NCBI GenBank assembly: GCA_005883305.1
Contig: VBAC01000001.1
Location: forward strand, 2,170,001-2,234,000
Length of the DNA: 64,000 bases
From: Alphaproteobacteria bacterium
GTDB taxonomy: Bacteria > Pseudomonadota > Alphaproteobacteria > Sphingomonadales > Sphingomonadaceae
Reading direction: 5' to 3'
Below, in pieces: positions 16,158 through 27,159 of this stretch. A program made the position numbers and the translations under genes. Positions within the stretch are counted from its first letter, which is position 1, and every line of letters begins with the position of its first letter. The notes beneath the pieces were generated by a model. The model saw only the letters and a program-made list of their open reading frames with translations. It was not told the origin of the DNA and ran no database searches.

Positions 16158-17984
16158 ATGGCCGAGGACGAGGATCAGACGGAAACGAAGGCCGAGCCCG
16201 GCTTCGCCGCGCTGAGGCGCTTCCTCCCTTATCTATGGCCAGCGGGCGAGCCGGCGCTGCGAGCGCGCGTCGTCTTCTCGCTGCTGCTGGTCGTCGTCTC
16301 GATCTGCATCACCACGCTGGTCATGCCGCTCGCTTACGGCGCGGCGATCAACCGGATGACCGCCGGAATGGAGCCCGCGGCGGCGATCGCCATAGCGCTG
16401 GTCGCGGCCTATGCGGCGGCCCGCTTCGGCGGAGTCCTCCTCGACAATATGCGCAACGGCATCTTCGAGCGGGTCGGGCAGGATGCCACGCGGCGGCTCG
16501 CTGAGACGACCTTCCGCCACCTCCACGATCTCTCGCTTCGCTTCCACCTCGAGCGGCGCACCGGAGCGGTCACCAAGATCGTCGAGCGCGGCACCAAGAG
16601 CATCGACATGATGCTCTATTTCCTGCTGTTCAACATCGCGCCGACGGTGCTTCAGCTGACCATCGTCCTGGCGATGTTCTGGATCAAGTTCGGCCTCGGC
16701 CTCGTCGTCGCCACCTGCGTGATGGTCGCCGCCTATATCCGCTACACGCGGATGGTCACCGACTGGCGGACCAAGCTTCGCGCCAGGATGAACGATCTCG
16801 ACACCGGCGCGGTGGCGCGCGCGGTCGACAGCCTGCTCAATTACGAGACGGTCAAATATTTCGGCGCCGAGGATCGCGAGGCGCAGCGCTACGGCCGGGC
16901 GGTGCGGCGCTACGCCGACGCGGCGGTGAAGAACGAGACCAGCCTCGCCTGGCTCAACGTCGGCCAATCGCTGATCACCAACGTGATGATGGCCGGAGCG
17001 ATGGGCTTCGTGGTCTGGGGCTGGAGCAAGGGCCGCTTCACCACAGGCGACGTGGTGGTGGTCAACACGTTGCTCGCCCAGCTCTTCCGCCCGCTCGACC
17101 TGCTCGGAATGGTCTACCGCACGATCCGCCAGGGCCTGATCGACATGGACGCGATGTTCGCGCTGATCGACACGCCGGCGGAGGTGGTGGACGTGCCGGG
17201 GGCGCCCGCGCTCTCCGTCGCCGCCGGCCATGTCCGCTTCGAGGATGTGCATTTCGGCTACGATCCCGGGCGCGAGATCTTGAAGGGCATCGACCTCGAG
17301 GTGAAGCCGGGGACGATGACCGCGGTCGTCGGGCCGTCGGGCGCGGGCAAGTCCACCCTCTCGCGCCTGCTGTTCCGCTTCTACGAGCCCATGTCGGGCC
17401 GGATCACGATCGACGGGCAGGATATTTCCAAGGTCACCCAGGCGAGCCTGCGCGCCGCGCTCGGCATCGTTCCTCAGGACACCGTGCTGTTCAACGACAC
17501 GATCGGCTACAATATCGGCTACGGCCGCGAAGGCGCGGGCGAGGCCGAGATCGAGGCGGCCGCCAAGGGCGCGGCGATCCACGATTTCGTGATGAGCCTG
17601 CCGAAGCGCTACGAGGCGATGGTCGGCGAGCGCGGGCTCAAGCTTTCGGGCGGCGAGAAGCAGCGCGTGGCGATCGCCCGCACCTTGCTCAAGGACCCGC
17701 CGATCCTGATCCTGGACGAGGCCACCAGCGCGCTCGACAGCCGCACCGAGGCGGCGATCCAGGAAACCTTGCAGGGCGTCGCCGCGCGGCGCACCTCGAT
17801 CGTCATCGCCCATCGCCTGTCGACCGTGGTCGATGCCGATCAGATCGTCGTGCTCAGCGAGGGCCAGGTCGCCGAGCGCGGCACCCACGCCCAGCTGCTC
17901 CGCCGCGGCGGCCTCTACGCCGACATGTGGACGCGCCAGCAAAGCGAGCGCGAGGAAGAGGAAGCGCAGGCCGCGGCCGAATAG
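16158..17984 (+). CDS. ABC exporter of the Atm1/HMT1 family (fused permease-ATPase)
   Basis: 608 aa with this start, about the length of the characterised Novosphingobium Atm1, which exports glutathione conjugates. Residues about 20-310 form six membrane helices, including the YFGAEDREAQRY segment typical of Atm1. The ATPase domain has Walker A GPSGAGKST, Q-loop VPQDTVLFN, signature LSGGEKQR and Walker B ILILDEATSALD. ATGs at 16080 and 16128 are in frame but lack good ribosome sites. The role inferred is export of glutathione-linked metal or sulfur compounds. Confidence 0.92.
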   Translation: MAEDEDQTETKAEPGFAALRRFLPYLWPAGEPALRARVVFSLLLVVVSICITTLVMPLAYGAAINRMTAGMEPAAAIAIALVAAYAAARFGGVLLDNMRNGIFERVGQDATRRLAETTFRHLHDLSLRFHLERRTGAVTKIVERGTKSIDMMLYFLLFNIAPTVLQLTIVLAMFWIKFGLGLVVATCVMVAAYIRYTRMVTDWRTKLRARMNDLDTGAVARAVDSLLNYETVKYFGAEDREAQRYGRAVRRYADAAVKNETSLAWLNVGQSLITNVMMAGAMGFVVWGWSKGRFTTGDVVVVNTLLAQLFRPLDLLGMVYRTIRQGLIDMDAMFALIDTPAEVVDVPGAPALSVAAGHVRFEDVHFGYDPGREILKGIDLEVKPGTMTAVVGPSGAGKSTLSRLLFRFYEPMSGRITIDGQDISKVTQASLRAALGIVPQDTVLFNDTIGYNIGYGREGAGEAEIEAAAKGAAIHDFVMSLPKRYEAMVGERGLKLSGGEKQRVAIARTLLKDPPILILDEATSALDSRTEAAIQETLQGVAARRTSIVIAHRLSTVVDADQIVVLSEGQVAERGTHAQLLRRGGLYADMWTRQQSEREEEEAQAAAE

Positions 17985-18725
17985 TCAGCAGGGCCTCGAG
18001 AATCCCGCCACGTCGGTCCTGACCGTGCGGCCCTCGATCGGCTGGACCGGGCGGATGTTGCCGTGAGGAAAGATGTTTTTGAACCGCGCCATTTGTGCGC
18101 CGCTGAACGTGATCCGGTCGGCAAGCACGATCCAGTTGACGCCGGTGGTGAAGGGCGGCGTCGTCAGAGAGCCAAGGTAGCGGAATGTCCGCGGCCGCTC
18201 GAGCCAAGGGCGAAGCACGTGGCCGAGCGGATCGGCGGAATGGATCGTCACCGACATGTCACGCCCGCTGGGCATTGCGGCGAGCAGTGGATCGAACTCG
18301 GCACTGGCGGCGCCTTCGTCGACGAGCCGGGCGACGACCGCCAACGATCCGTCGGCCGCCTCGAAGACATAATGGATTTCCATCGCGGCGACCGCGCCGT
18401 CGATCCTGTGCTCGGCGGGCGTGTGGAAATGATATTGGCGCAGCTCGTAGCTCTTGCCGTCGAGCTCGAGCGTTCCGGCGGGTGGATCGGCGCTGACCCG
18501 GATCGTCGCCTCGTGGTCGGGCGAACCGGTGTTGCGCCACACCTCCGTGACCGGCGAACGCCGGGCGAGGACGAGGGGCGGCAGCGCCGCGACGCAGCTA
18601 TGGGCCCGGTCGATGTCGATCGGCGACTGCGGCCCGGACGCTTCGTGGCTCTGCGCCGAGGCGGCCGGTGCGGCCAGGACCGCGATCAGCAACCCAAGAG
18701 CGACGTGCGGGCGAGACTGGCGCAT
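17985..18725 (-). CDS. Alpha-class carbonic anhydrase
   Basis: 246 aa with a signal peptide (cleavage near ASAQ), so periplasmic. Conserved features are QSPIDI near the start, the zinc site HFHTPAEH with the following EIHYVF supplying the third His, and SLTTPPFTTGVNWIV near the C-terminus. It interconverts CO2 and bicarbonate. Its stop abuts the Atm1-type gene end (convergent, no gap). Confidence 0.93.
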   Translation of the reverse strand: MRQSRPHVALGLLIAVLAAPAASAQSHEASGPQSPIDIDRAHSCVAALPPLVLARRSPVTEVWRNTGSPDHEATIRVSADPPAGTLELDGKSYELRQYHFHTPAEHRIDGAVAAMEIHYVFEAADGSLAVVARLVDEGAASAEFDPLLAAMPSGRDMSVTIHSADPLGHVLRPWLERPRTFRYLGSLTTPPFTTGVNWIVLADRITFSGAQMARFKNIFPHGNIRPVQPIEGRTVRTDVAGFSRPC

Positions 18726-18792
18726 TCCCCGACCTCCTCGATCGAGGCGTAGGCCGCGGCGGCAAGGACCGCTATCGGGGACAGACCCTAGA

Positions 18793-19698
18793 TCAGGCGC
18801 AGGTCAGCCGAACCTGCCGGGCGGGCTTGTCGAACACGAGGCTCGAGCAGCGCGCGAGGAAATCCGCGCCGATCGAAATCCGATCGCGGTCGCTGTTGCG
18901 GTGGCGGTCGGCGGTGACGACGATCTCGTCGGGATCGCCGCCCTCCTCGCGGATCGAGCCGGCATTGCCGAAATCCGACGTGCGAACGCCAAGCGCGCCG
19001 ATCGACAGCGGGCCGATCTCAAGCGGACGGCCGAGACGTAAAGTCCTCACCGGGCGGGCGATGCCGAAGGCGATCTCGACCTGCTCGGTTTCGCCGGCGA
19101 CGCGGGCATCGTGCGAAGCGGCCAGGCGCACGCCCGCTCCGGCCGAAGCGAGCGTGCGCGGATGATGGGGGTTGAAGCCGATCCGAAGCGGCGCGCCGCC
19201 AAGATCGATCACCGCATAGCTATGGCCCCAGCCGCCGAGCAGCCCGCCTTCGTCGGCCAGCGGAAGCGCGACGGTGCGCTCGCCCGGCAGCGAAGGCCGC
19301 AGCTGGAAACGGATCACGCGCTGGGGCAATCCTCCGGGGCCGATCACACCGTCGGCGGCCTCGGTATAGTCGATCCGGGTCCAGCCAATCCGCCGCCGCC
19401 GAATCTCGCCGCCCTCGCCGACGCCGATCCGCCCGATCGCCGTGACTCCGTCGACCTGCCGGGGCCCGACCAGGAGAGCGAAGGCGAAGGGACCGGGGTT
19501 GAGCCCGGCCTGGTTGGCCCATCGCGTGGAGAGCAGAGGCAGAGCCGGCACCGCAGGATCGATCCGCAGCCGGCCCGGCACGCCGTTGACCGTCGCCGGC
19601 ACGATGCCGTCCGGAGCGACCACCAGCTCCTGCTCGGGCCGACGCGCCCCAAGCAACAGAATTGCCAAGGCAAAGACTATCGAGCGCCGTCCGATCAT
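18793..19698 (-). CDS. Exported protein with degenerate retropepsin-like fold
   Basis: About 301 aa with a signal anchor (SIVFALAILLLGA). Segments such as IVPATVNGVPGRLRIDPAVPALPLL and IGADFLARCSSLVFDKPARQVRLTCA recall bacterial aspartyl-protease-like proteins. The usual DTGA active-site triplet is DPAV here, so catalysis is doubtful. The start at 19698 is preferred over 19716 because GGGAGA precedes it. Confidence 0.6.
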   Translation of the reverse strand: MIGRRSIVFALAILLLGARRPEQELVVAPDGIVPATVNGVPGRLRIDPAVPALPLLSTRWANQAGLNPGPFAFALLVGPRQVDGVTAIGRIGVGEGGEIRRRRIGWTRIDYTEAADGVIGPGGLPQRVIRFQLRPSLPGERTVALPLADEGGLLGGWGHSYAVIDLGGAPLRIGFNPHHPRTLASAGAGVRLAASHDARVAGETEQVEIAFGIARPVRTLRLGRPLEIGPLSIGALGVRTSDFGNAGSIREEGGDPDEIVVTADRHRNSDRDRISIGADFLARCSSLVFDKPARQVRLTCA

Positions 19699-19822
19699 CG
19701 CCAGATCTCCCACCAATGCGCCCCGCGAAAAGCTGGCGTGCGATTGCGGCGGGATTGGGGCGGAAAGGCTTGATCATCCTTGCGAATAGGGCTTTCTGAA
19801 GAGCGCAAGGGAGGGAAGAGAC

Positions 19823-20362
19823 ATGCGGTTCGGCCTCGCCATCATCGCGGCAACCAGCTTTGCCTGTTACGCGCCGGCCTTCGCGCAAGCGGATTCGATC
19901 GTCGCGCTCACCCCGGGCCAGTCGGCCGTGCTGACCGTGGCCGGGAAGGGCGAGGCCCGCGTCGTTCAACGCGGGCGGGGTGAATGGACGCCGCACGACC
20001 TCGCCGCTGCGCGCCATCTCGTCGGCCGGCCGATCCCGGATGCGCCGGTGCCGGAGGCGTCGCCGCTGCCGAGCGCGCCTGCAAGCGCCCCGCCGCCACC
20101 GGTGGCGCGCGACGCGGTCCATCTGCGCTTCATGAGCATCGCCGGGCGGCACTCGCTGTTGATCGTCGAGAATGGCTACGGGGCGGCGCTGCTCTACCGG
20201 GCGCGGATGACCCGCGACGGCCAGACGCGGCCCACAGACGTGTGCGTCGTGCTGCCATCCAATCGCAGCTACGAGCACTGGCCCCACCCGATCGACCGCC
20301 TCGAATTGACCGATTTCGCGCTTGTCCCCTGGAATGAAGGCGATCCGGCGACCTGCGAATAG
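19823..20362 (+). CDS. Secreted protein of unknown function
   Basis: 179 aa with a signal peptide (cleavage near AFAQ). The body has a proline/alanine-rich linker (residues about 75-95) and a C-terminal domain with VVLPSNRSYEHWPHPIDRLELTDF and two cysteines (DVCVVL, PATCE). GAGGGAAGAG precedes the start. Not recognised. It ends three bases before the recQ LexA box. Confidence 0.65.
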   Translation: MRFGLAIIAATSFACYAPAFAQADSIVALTPGQSAVLTVAGKGEARVVQRGRGEWTPHDLAAARHLVGRPIPDAPVPEASPLPSAPASAPPPPVARDAVHLRFMSIAGRHSLLIVENGYGAALLYRARMTRDGQTRPTDVCVVLPSNRSYEHWPHPIDRLELTDFALVPWNEGDPATCE

Positions 20363-20364
20363 TT

Positions 20365-20379
20365 GTTCTATATGTGTTC
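20365..20379 (+). promoter_or_regulatory. LexA (SOS) box upstream of recQ
   Basis: GTTC-TATATGT-GTTC is a perfect match to the alphaproteobacterial LexA consensus GTTC-N7-GTTC. It lies 18 bases before the recQ ATG, in a position to block its promoter. It predicts recQ induction on DNA damage. Confidence 0.8.
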
Positions 20380-20396
20380 CGAACTATAATGTGCCG

Positions 20397-22202
<1,806 letters not shown>

Positions 22203-22236
22203 GCCCGGGCCGACCCCATATACGGATTTCCTGCTG

Positions 22237-22350
22237 GCCGGTTGGGGCCGGGACCCATGAACGCGGCGTGTGAGGATGGGACGAAGTCGCCGCCGCGCTC
22301 CCTCGACCGCTTCGGCTCATGGGCCCCGGCTTGCGCCGGGGTGACTCTCT
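22237..22350. repeat. Palindromic repeat, same family as 8936-9053
   Basis: The right arm (ctcatgggccccggcttgcgccgggg) matches the family well. The left arm (ccgggacccatgaacgcgg) has lost part of its small stem. It lies between recQ and ung. Confidence 0.65.
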
Positions 22351-22434
22351 TGGGCTCGCGCGCACCGTTTCCAAATCGGGTGCGGGCGCTCGCACAGGCT
22401 TGCGCGCAAGCGCCCTTCGGACAATGAAGCCCGC

Positions 22435-23133
22435 ATGGGCGAGGTGAAGCTGCACCCGAGTTGGCTGGAGCCGCTCAAAGGCGAGTTCGACAGCGATTAC
22501 ATGCGCGCGCTTCGGCGCTGGCTGGTCGGCGAGAAGCAGGCGGGCAAGCGCATCTTCCCGGCCGGCGGCGAGTGGTTCCGGGCGCTCGACCTGACTCCGC
22601 TGGAAGAGGTGCGGGTCGTCATCCTGGGGCAGGATCCCTATCACGGGCCGGGCCAGGCCCACGGCCTGTGCTTCTCGGTCCGCGAGGGCGTCCGAACGCC
22701 GCCGAGCCTGGTCAACATCTACAAGGAGCTGGAGAGCGACCTCGGCATCGCGCCCGCGCGGCACGGCTTCCTCGAACATTGGGCGCGGCAGGGCGTGCTT
22801 TTGCTCAACGCGGTGCTGACGGTGGAAATGGGCCGCGCCGCATCCCACCAGGGGCAGGGCTGGGAGCGTTTCACCGACGCGGTGATCCGGCTGGTCAACG
22901 CAAAGGAAGAGCCGGTCGTGTTCATGCTCTGGGGCAGCCACGCGCAGAAGAAGGCGGCGTTCGTCGACAGCATCGAGAAAGGCGGGCGGCATCTGGTGCT
23001 GAAGGCCCCGCATCCGAGCCCCCTTTCGGCCTATAGCGGCTTCTTCGGCTGCCGCCATTTTTCGAAAGCCAATGCCTTCCTCGAGAGCCGGGGGCTGGCG
23101 CCGATCGACTGGGCCCTTCCCGCCTGCGCCTGA
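22435..23133 (+). CDS. ung: Uracil-DNA glycosylase
   Basis: A 232-aa family 1 UDG that removes uracil from DNA to start base excision repair. It has the water-activating motif [14 protein letters not shown] (about residues 65-78), the uracil-binding [11 protein letters not shown] and the leucine-loop [18 protein letters not shown]. Length is normal. It follows recQ across a repeat, with no LexA box of its own. Confidence 0.96.
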   Translation: MGEVKLHPSWLEPLKGEFDSDYMRALRRWLVGEKQAGKRIFPAGGEWFRALDLTPLEEVRVVILGQDPYHGPGQAHGLCFSVREGVRTPPSLVNIYKELESDLGIAPARHGFLEHWARQGVLLLNAVLTVEMGRAASHQGQGWERFTDAVIRLVNAKEEPVVFMLWGSHAQKKAAFVDSIEKGGRHLVLKAPHPSPLSAYSGFFGCRHFSKANAFLESRGLAPIDWALPACA

Positions 23134-23145
23134 TGGTCCCATCGT

Positions 23146-23228
23146 CGTCATTGCGAGCGAAGCGAAGCAATCTAGTGCGGCGTCGGCGCTCACTGGATTG
23201 CTTCGTCGCTGCGCTCCTCGCAATGACG
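23146..23228. repeat. Palindromic repeat, 'cgtcattgcgagc' family
   Basis: The outer arms cgtcattgcgag and ctcgcaatgacg are exact reverse complements, and the inner parts gcgaagcaat and attgcttcg also pair. The same element occurs at 43866-43948. Confidence 0.85.
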
Positions 23229-23265
23229 GTTCAAGCGAAGGAGACCGCGCTCTACACTGCACGCT

Positions 23266-23904
23266 ATGATTCGCACCGTCCTTCCGCTCGCCCTCCTCGC
23301 CCTCGCCGCGTGCGGCGGCGAAGCGCCCAACCAGAGTATCGCCAACGCGGCCGCCGGACACGAGGCGGTCCGGGCGCCGCTGGGCGATAGCGTGAGGGTG
23401 AGGCTCGAAACGGAAGCCGGGCCGATCACGCTGGAGCTCGATCACGCCCACGCCCCGGTCACGGTCGAGAATTTCGTCCGCTACGTCGACGAGCATCGCT
23501 TCGACGGCACCACCTTCTACCGCGCGGCGCGCACCCGGGGCTTCGAGGAGCGCGGCTTCATCCAGGGCGGCATCCGCCGCAACTACCGCCGGATGCTTCC
23601 GCCGATCGCTCACGAGCCGACCAGCCACACCGGAATCCGCCACGGGCCGGGCACCATCTCCATGGCGCGTTCCGAGCCAGGCATGGCGATGGGCGAGTTC
23701 TTCATCACCACCGACGCGATGCCTCAGATGGACGCGCACGGATCGGATCAGGGCTTCGCCGCCTTCGGTCATGTCACCGAGGGGATGGAGGCGGTTCGCC
23801 GGATTCTCGCCGCGCCGACGATTCCTAATGCCGGGAGCGGCGCGATGCGCGGGCAGATGATCGCGGCGCCGGTCGCGATCCGGACCGCGCGCCGCCTTCC
23901 CTGA
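23266..23904 (+). CDS. Cyclophilin-type peptidyl-prolyl isomerase, lipoprotein
   Basis: 212 aa with a lipobox (LALAAC, Cys 16), so probably anchored in the periplasm. The cyclophilin core has VTVENFVRYVDEHRFDGTTFYRA, GFIQGG, GTISMAR and FFITTDAMPQMD followed by FAAFGHVTEGMEAV. It accelerates proline isomerisation in exported proteins. A 20-residue linker follows the lipid Cys. Confidence 0.9.
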   Translation: MIRTVLPLALLALAACGGEAPNQSIANAAAGHEAVRAPLGDSVRVRLETEAGPITLELDHAHAPVTVENFVRYVDEHRFDGTTFYRAARTRGFEERGFIQGGIRRNYRRMLPPIAHEPTSHTGIRHGPGTISMARSEPGMAMGEFFITTDAMPQMDAHGSDQGFAAFGHVTEGMEAVRRILAAPTIPNAGSGAMRGQMIAAPVAIRTARRLP

Positions 23905-23948
23905 ACCCGCGCCGCCCTTTGCTCGTTATGGCGGCGAAGGAGAGGGAC

Positions 23949-24410
23949 ATGGCCGACAGGACGCTCGCCGAGATCGCGGAGAAGATGCGCGACCTGGATT
24001 TCTGCATGCTTTCCACCCGCACCGAAAGCGGCGCCATCGCCTCGCGGCCGATGAGCAACAACCGCGAGGTCGATTATGACGGGGACAGCTGGTTCTTCAC
24101 CTGCGACGACACGCGCATGGTCGAAGAGATCGCCGCGAACCCGCAGGTCGGCCTGGCCTATCAAGGCAAGGCGGGGATGCTCGGGCTTCGCCCCTTCTTC
24201 CTCGCCGTCGAGGGCCGGGCGACGCTGATCCGCGACAAGGGGCAGTTCGCCGAGCATTGGACGAAGGGGCTCGACCTCTGGTTCGAGCGAGGGATCGACA
24301 CCCCGGGCCTGGTGCTGATCAAGGTCCATGGCGAGCGGGCGCATTATTGGGACGGCGGCGATGCGGGCGAGCTGCTGCTCGAGCGCGGGGCGTTCGTCGG
24401 CGGCCCCTGA
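23949..24410 (+). CDS. Pyridoxamine 5'-phosphate oxidase-like general stress protein
   Basis: 153 aa with the split-barrel flavin-binding fold of the general-stress subfamily. Typical segments are LDFCMLSTRTESGAIASRPMSNN, WFFTCDDTRMVEEIAANPQVGLAYQ and TPGLVLIKVHGERAHYWDGGDAGEL. The start at 23949 follows AGGAGAGGGAC. The cofactor (FMN, FAD or heme) and substrate are unknown. No GGAAC-type stress promoter was seen in front of it. Confidence 0.87.
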   Translation: MADRTLAEIAEKMRDLDFCMLSTRTESGAIASRPMSNNREVDYDGDSWFFTCDDTRMVEEIAANPQVGLAYQGKAGMLGLRPFFLAVEGRATLIRDKGQFAEHWTKGLDLWFERGIDTPGLVLIKVHGERAHYWDGGDAGELLLERGAFVGGP

Positions 24411-24479
24411 CGCGCCACGGTCGCGCGCTTCTGGCGCGCCGTCTCCTCCGAAGCTATTGAGCGAGGAGGGAGCAGAGCC

Positions 24480-24878
24480 ATGGAAGACCCATCCGAGCTG
24501 ATCGACGCGAAGATCGCTTCGCTGGGCGATTGGCGCGGCGAGACGCTGGCGCGGCTGCGCGCGCTGATCCGCGAGGCCGATCCGGAGGTGGTCGAGGCGG
24601 TGAAGTGGCGCAAGCCCTCCAACCCGGGCGGCGTTCCGGTGTGGGAGCATGACGGAATCCTCTGCACGGGCGAGACCTACAAGGACAAGGTCAAGCTGAC
24701 CTTCGCCCACGGCGCGGTGCTCGACGATCCGGCGGGCCTGTTCAACGCCAGCCTGGACGGCGGCACGCGGCGGGCGATCGACGTGAAAGAGGGCGAGGCG
24801 GTCGACGGGGAGGCATTGAAAGCCCTGGTCCGGGCGGCGGCGGCGCTCAACACGGCGCGGGCGGCGGGGCTCCGGTAA
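24480..24878 (+). CDS. DUF1801 domain protein
   Basis: 132 aa. The pattern LRALIREADPEVVEAVKWRKPSNPGGVPVW-EHDGILCTGETYKDKVKLTFAHGA is the YdhG/DUF1801 fold. The C-terminal GTRRAIDVKEGEAVDGEALKALV is typical. Function unknown. GCGAGGAGGG precedes the start. Confidence 0.88.
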   Translation: MEDPSELIDAKIASLGDWRGETLARLRALIREADPEVVEAVKWRKPSNPGGVPVWEHDGILCTGETYKDKVKLTFAHGAVLDDPAGLFNASLDGGTRRAIDVKEGEAVDGEALKALVRAAAALNTARAAGLR

Positions 24879-24985
24879 AGGGCCGGTAAGCTTAGGTCGA
24901 ACCTAGCAGTCGCCCCATTGCCCCGCCCTCCAATTGAGGCGTATCCCCAACCCCACCTCACACCGCGCTCGGGGGAAACGCGCCG

Positions 24986-25876
24986 ATGCTGATTGCCATC
25001 CTCGTCCCGCTCGGGCTCGGCATCCTGCTCTACGGCTTCGCGCTCGGCCGCGCCGCGCTCGCCAAGCGCGCCACCCCCACCGCGGAGGCGCTCGCGCTCG
25101 GCGCAATCGTCAGCTTCTTCGACACGCTCGGGATCGGCTGCTTCGCGCCGACCACGGCATGGCTTCGCTTCCGCAAGATGGTGCCCGACCGGCTGATCCC
25201 GCCGACTTTGCTCGTGGGCCTGACCGCTCAGGCGATGGTCCAGTCGATCATCTATATGAGCATCGTCGAGGTCGATTGGGTGCTGCTGGTCGGCTGCATC
25301 ATCGCCAACGTGCTCGGCGGGCTGCTCGGCGCGCCTTTGGTGGTCAGGGCGCGGGTGTGGATCGTGCAGCTGGTCGTCGCCGTCGGCCTGGTGCTCGCCG
25401 CCGGCGCCTATGCGATGACCAATCTCGACCTGATCCCGGCGGGCGGCACGGCGACCGGAGTGTCGCCGCTGCTGACGGTCATCGCAATCGTGGTCAATTT
25501 CGTGCTCGGCGTGCTGATGAACTTCGGGGTCGGCAATTACGCGCCGATGATGGTGATGTTCGGCCTGATGGGCATGAACCCGCGCTCCAGCTTCCCGGTG
25601 ATGGCGACCGGCGCCTCGCTGATGGGCGTCGGGGCGAGCGTCAAGCATATCGGCATCGGCCAGGTCGACCTTCGGGTCTGCCTCGGCCTCGCCATCGGCG
25701 GCATTCCGGCGGTGCTGGTGGCGGCGTTCATCGTCAAGGAGATGCCGGTTTTCTGGCTGCGCTGGATGGTGATCGCCGTGGTGCTCTACACGGCGAGCGT
25801 GCTGATCATCGCCGCGGTGAAGGGACGGCGCGAGCACAAGGCCGAGGGGGCCACGGCCGCGGTCGCTTTGCCATGA
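24986..25876 (+). CDS. TSUP-family permease (TauE/SafE-like)
   Basis: 296 aa with about eight membrane helices in two related halves. The repeat motifs GAIVSFFDTLGIGCFAPTTA and NFGVGNYAPMMVMFGLMGMNP correspond to the two TauE/SafE signatures. The substrate is usually a sulfonate, sulfite or small organic anion, but cannot be predicted. The stop overlaps the start of the oxygenase gene (ATGA), implying joint function or expression. Confidence 0.88.
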   Translation: MLIAILVPLGLGILLYGFALGRAALAKRATPTAEALALGAIVSFFDTLGIGCFAPTTAWLRFRKMVPDRLIPPTLLVGLTAQAMVQSIIYMSIVEVDWVLLVGCIIANVLGGLLGAPLVVRARVWIVQLVVAVGLVLAAGAYAMTNLDLIPAGGTATGVSPLLTVIAIVVNFVLGVLMNFGVGNYAPMMVMFGLMGMNPRSSFPVMATGASLMGVGASVKHIGIGQVDLRVCLGLAIGGIPAVLVAAFIVKEMPVFWLRWMVIAVVLYTASVLIIAAVKGRREHKAEGATAAVALP

Positions 25877-26940
25877 CCGACACGCAGGCGCTCAACCGCG
25901 ACTTCGCTAAATACGACCAGGTGACCAAGGCGCACACCTATCGCCTGGCCGAGCATGAGGGCGACGCGTTCGACGAGGATTACGAGATCGCGACGCTCGA
26001 TCTCGGCGCGTATCTGCGCGGCGATGCGGCGGACAAGGCGCGCTTCGCCGAGGCGTTCGGCGCGGCGCTCAAGGAAATCGGCTTCGCGGTGCTGACCGGG
26101 CACGGCGTCGATCCCGCGCTCTACGAGGCGATGGAGGAAAGAATCCTCGACCTCTTCACCGCGACTCCGCTCGAGGAGAAGATGCGCTTCCGCGCCGCGC
26201 GGCACGGCTCGGTCAGCCAGGGCTATTTTCCGATTGAGGAGACCAGCGAGATCCATCCGGATCTGGTCGAGGGCTGGGTCTGGTGCCGGCGCGCGTTCGA
26301 CATTGCGCAGCCGCGCGACGCGCCGTTCCGGGCGGAGGATTATTGGCCGAGCGCCGACCTCGAGCCCGGCATCCGCCCGCTGGTCCTCGCCCACGAAGCG
26401 CTGTTCAAGCCGATCGCCCAGGCCATGCTCCAGGGGCTCGGCTGCGATCCGCACCTGCTCGACGACAGGCTGGACGGAACCAATTTCGGGCTTCGCTTCA
26501 ACTATTATCCGCCGCTCACCGAGGATCAGGACCGCTCCGGGGCCGGACGGTTGCTCGGCCATGAGGATGTCGACCTGTTCACCCTCCTTCCGGCCTCGCG
26601 GATGGAGGGGCTTCAGGTGTGGAACCACCGCACGGGCAAGTGGGTGCGGCTGAACGCGCCGCCGGGATCGATCGTCATCAACACCGGCGATTACATGCAG
26701 CGCCTCTCCAACGACCTCTACCCCTCGACCACCCACCGCGTCGGCAAGCCGCGCGACGGATCGCACCGGGCGCTGGCGCGCGTCTCCTTCCCGATGGCCG
26801 TCTATCTGTGGGAGGATGAGCTGCTCGAGGTTCTGCCTGGCCTCGGGACGCCCAAATACCCACCGGTCAAGGCGATCGCCTTCCACACCGCGAGCACGGC
26901 CAAATTCTACGGCGACGATTATGCCGTGAGCGAGGCCTGA
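25873..26940 (+). CDS. Isopenicillin-N-synthase-like 2-oxoglutarate/Fe(II) oxygenase
   Basis: 355 aa. The N-terminal DIOX_N part includes ALKEIGFAVLTGHGVD. The iron site is H-E-D in LLGHEDVDLFTLL plus the distal His in STTHRV, and the 2-oxoglutarate anchor is the Arg/Ser pair in RALARVSFP. It hydroxylates or oxidises an unknown small molecule. It is translationally coupled to the TSUP permease, which may import or export its substrate or product. Confidence 0.9.
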   Translation: MTDTQALNRDFAKYDQVTKAHTYRLAEHEGDAFDEDYEIATLDLGAYLRGDAADKARFAEAFGAALKEIGFAVLTGHGVDPALYEAMEERILDLFTATPLEEKMRFRAARHGSVSQGYFPIEETSEIHPDLVEGWVWCRRAFDIAQPRDAPFRAEDYWPSADLEPGIRPLVLAHEALFKPIAQAMLQGLGCDPHLLDDRLDGTNFGLRFNYYPPLTEDQDRSGAGRLLGHEDVDLFTLLPASRMEGLQVWNHRTGKWVRLNAPPGSIVINTGDYMQRLSNDLYPSTTHRVGKPRDGSHRALARVSFPMAVYLWEDELLEVLPGLGTPKYPPVKAIAFHTASTAKFYGDDYAVSEA

Positions 26941-27020
26941 TTGGCCGCGCGATTTGCGTGAGCCTTTGGCGCGGAAAGCCGTTATGCCTGCGCGGATCAC
27001 CAGAACGAAGGACCGATGAG

Positions 27021-27137
27021 ATGGCCAAGGGACAGAAGAAATCGAACAAGGAAGTCCGCAAGCCCAAGGCGGAGAAGCCCAAGACGAACGCTTCGCAGCC
27101 GACGATGAAGGGCCTGGTCAAGGACGCGAGCCGCTAA
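27021..27137 (+). CDS. 38-aa highly charged small protein
   Basis: The frame starts MAKGQKKSNKEVRKPKAEKP and ends MKGLVKDASR. Over a quarter of the residues are Lys or Arg. The Lys-rich composition suggests nucleic-acid or ribosome contact, which is inference. The reading frame fills the gap between the oxygenase and the DUF188 gene, with its stop 22 bases before the latter. I believe similar peptides occur in related genomes but cannot prove it here. Confidence 0.65.
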   Translation: MAKGQKKSNKEVRKPKAEKPKTNASQPTMKGLVKDASR

Positions 27138-27159
27138 GCGGGGCGGCGCGGCGATCGCC

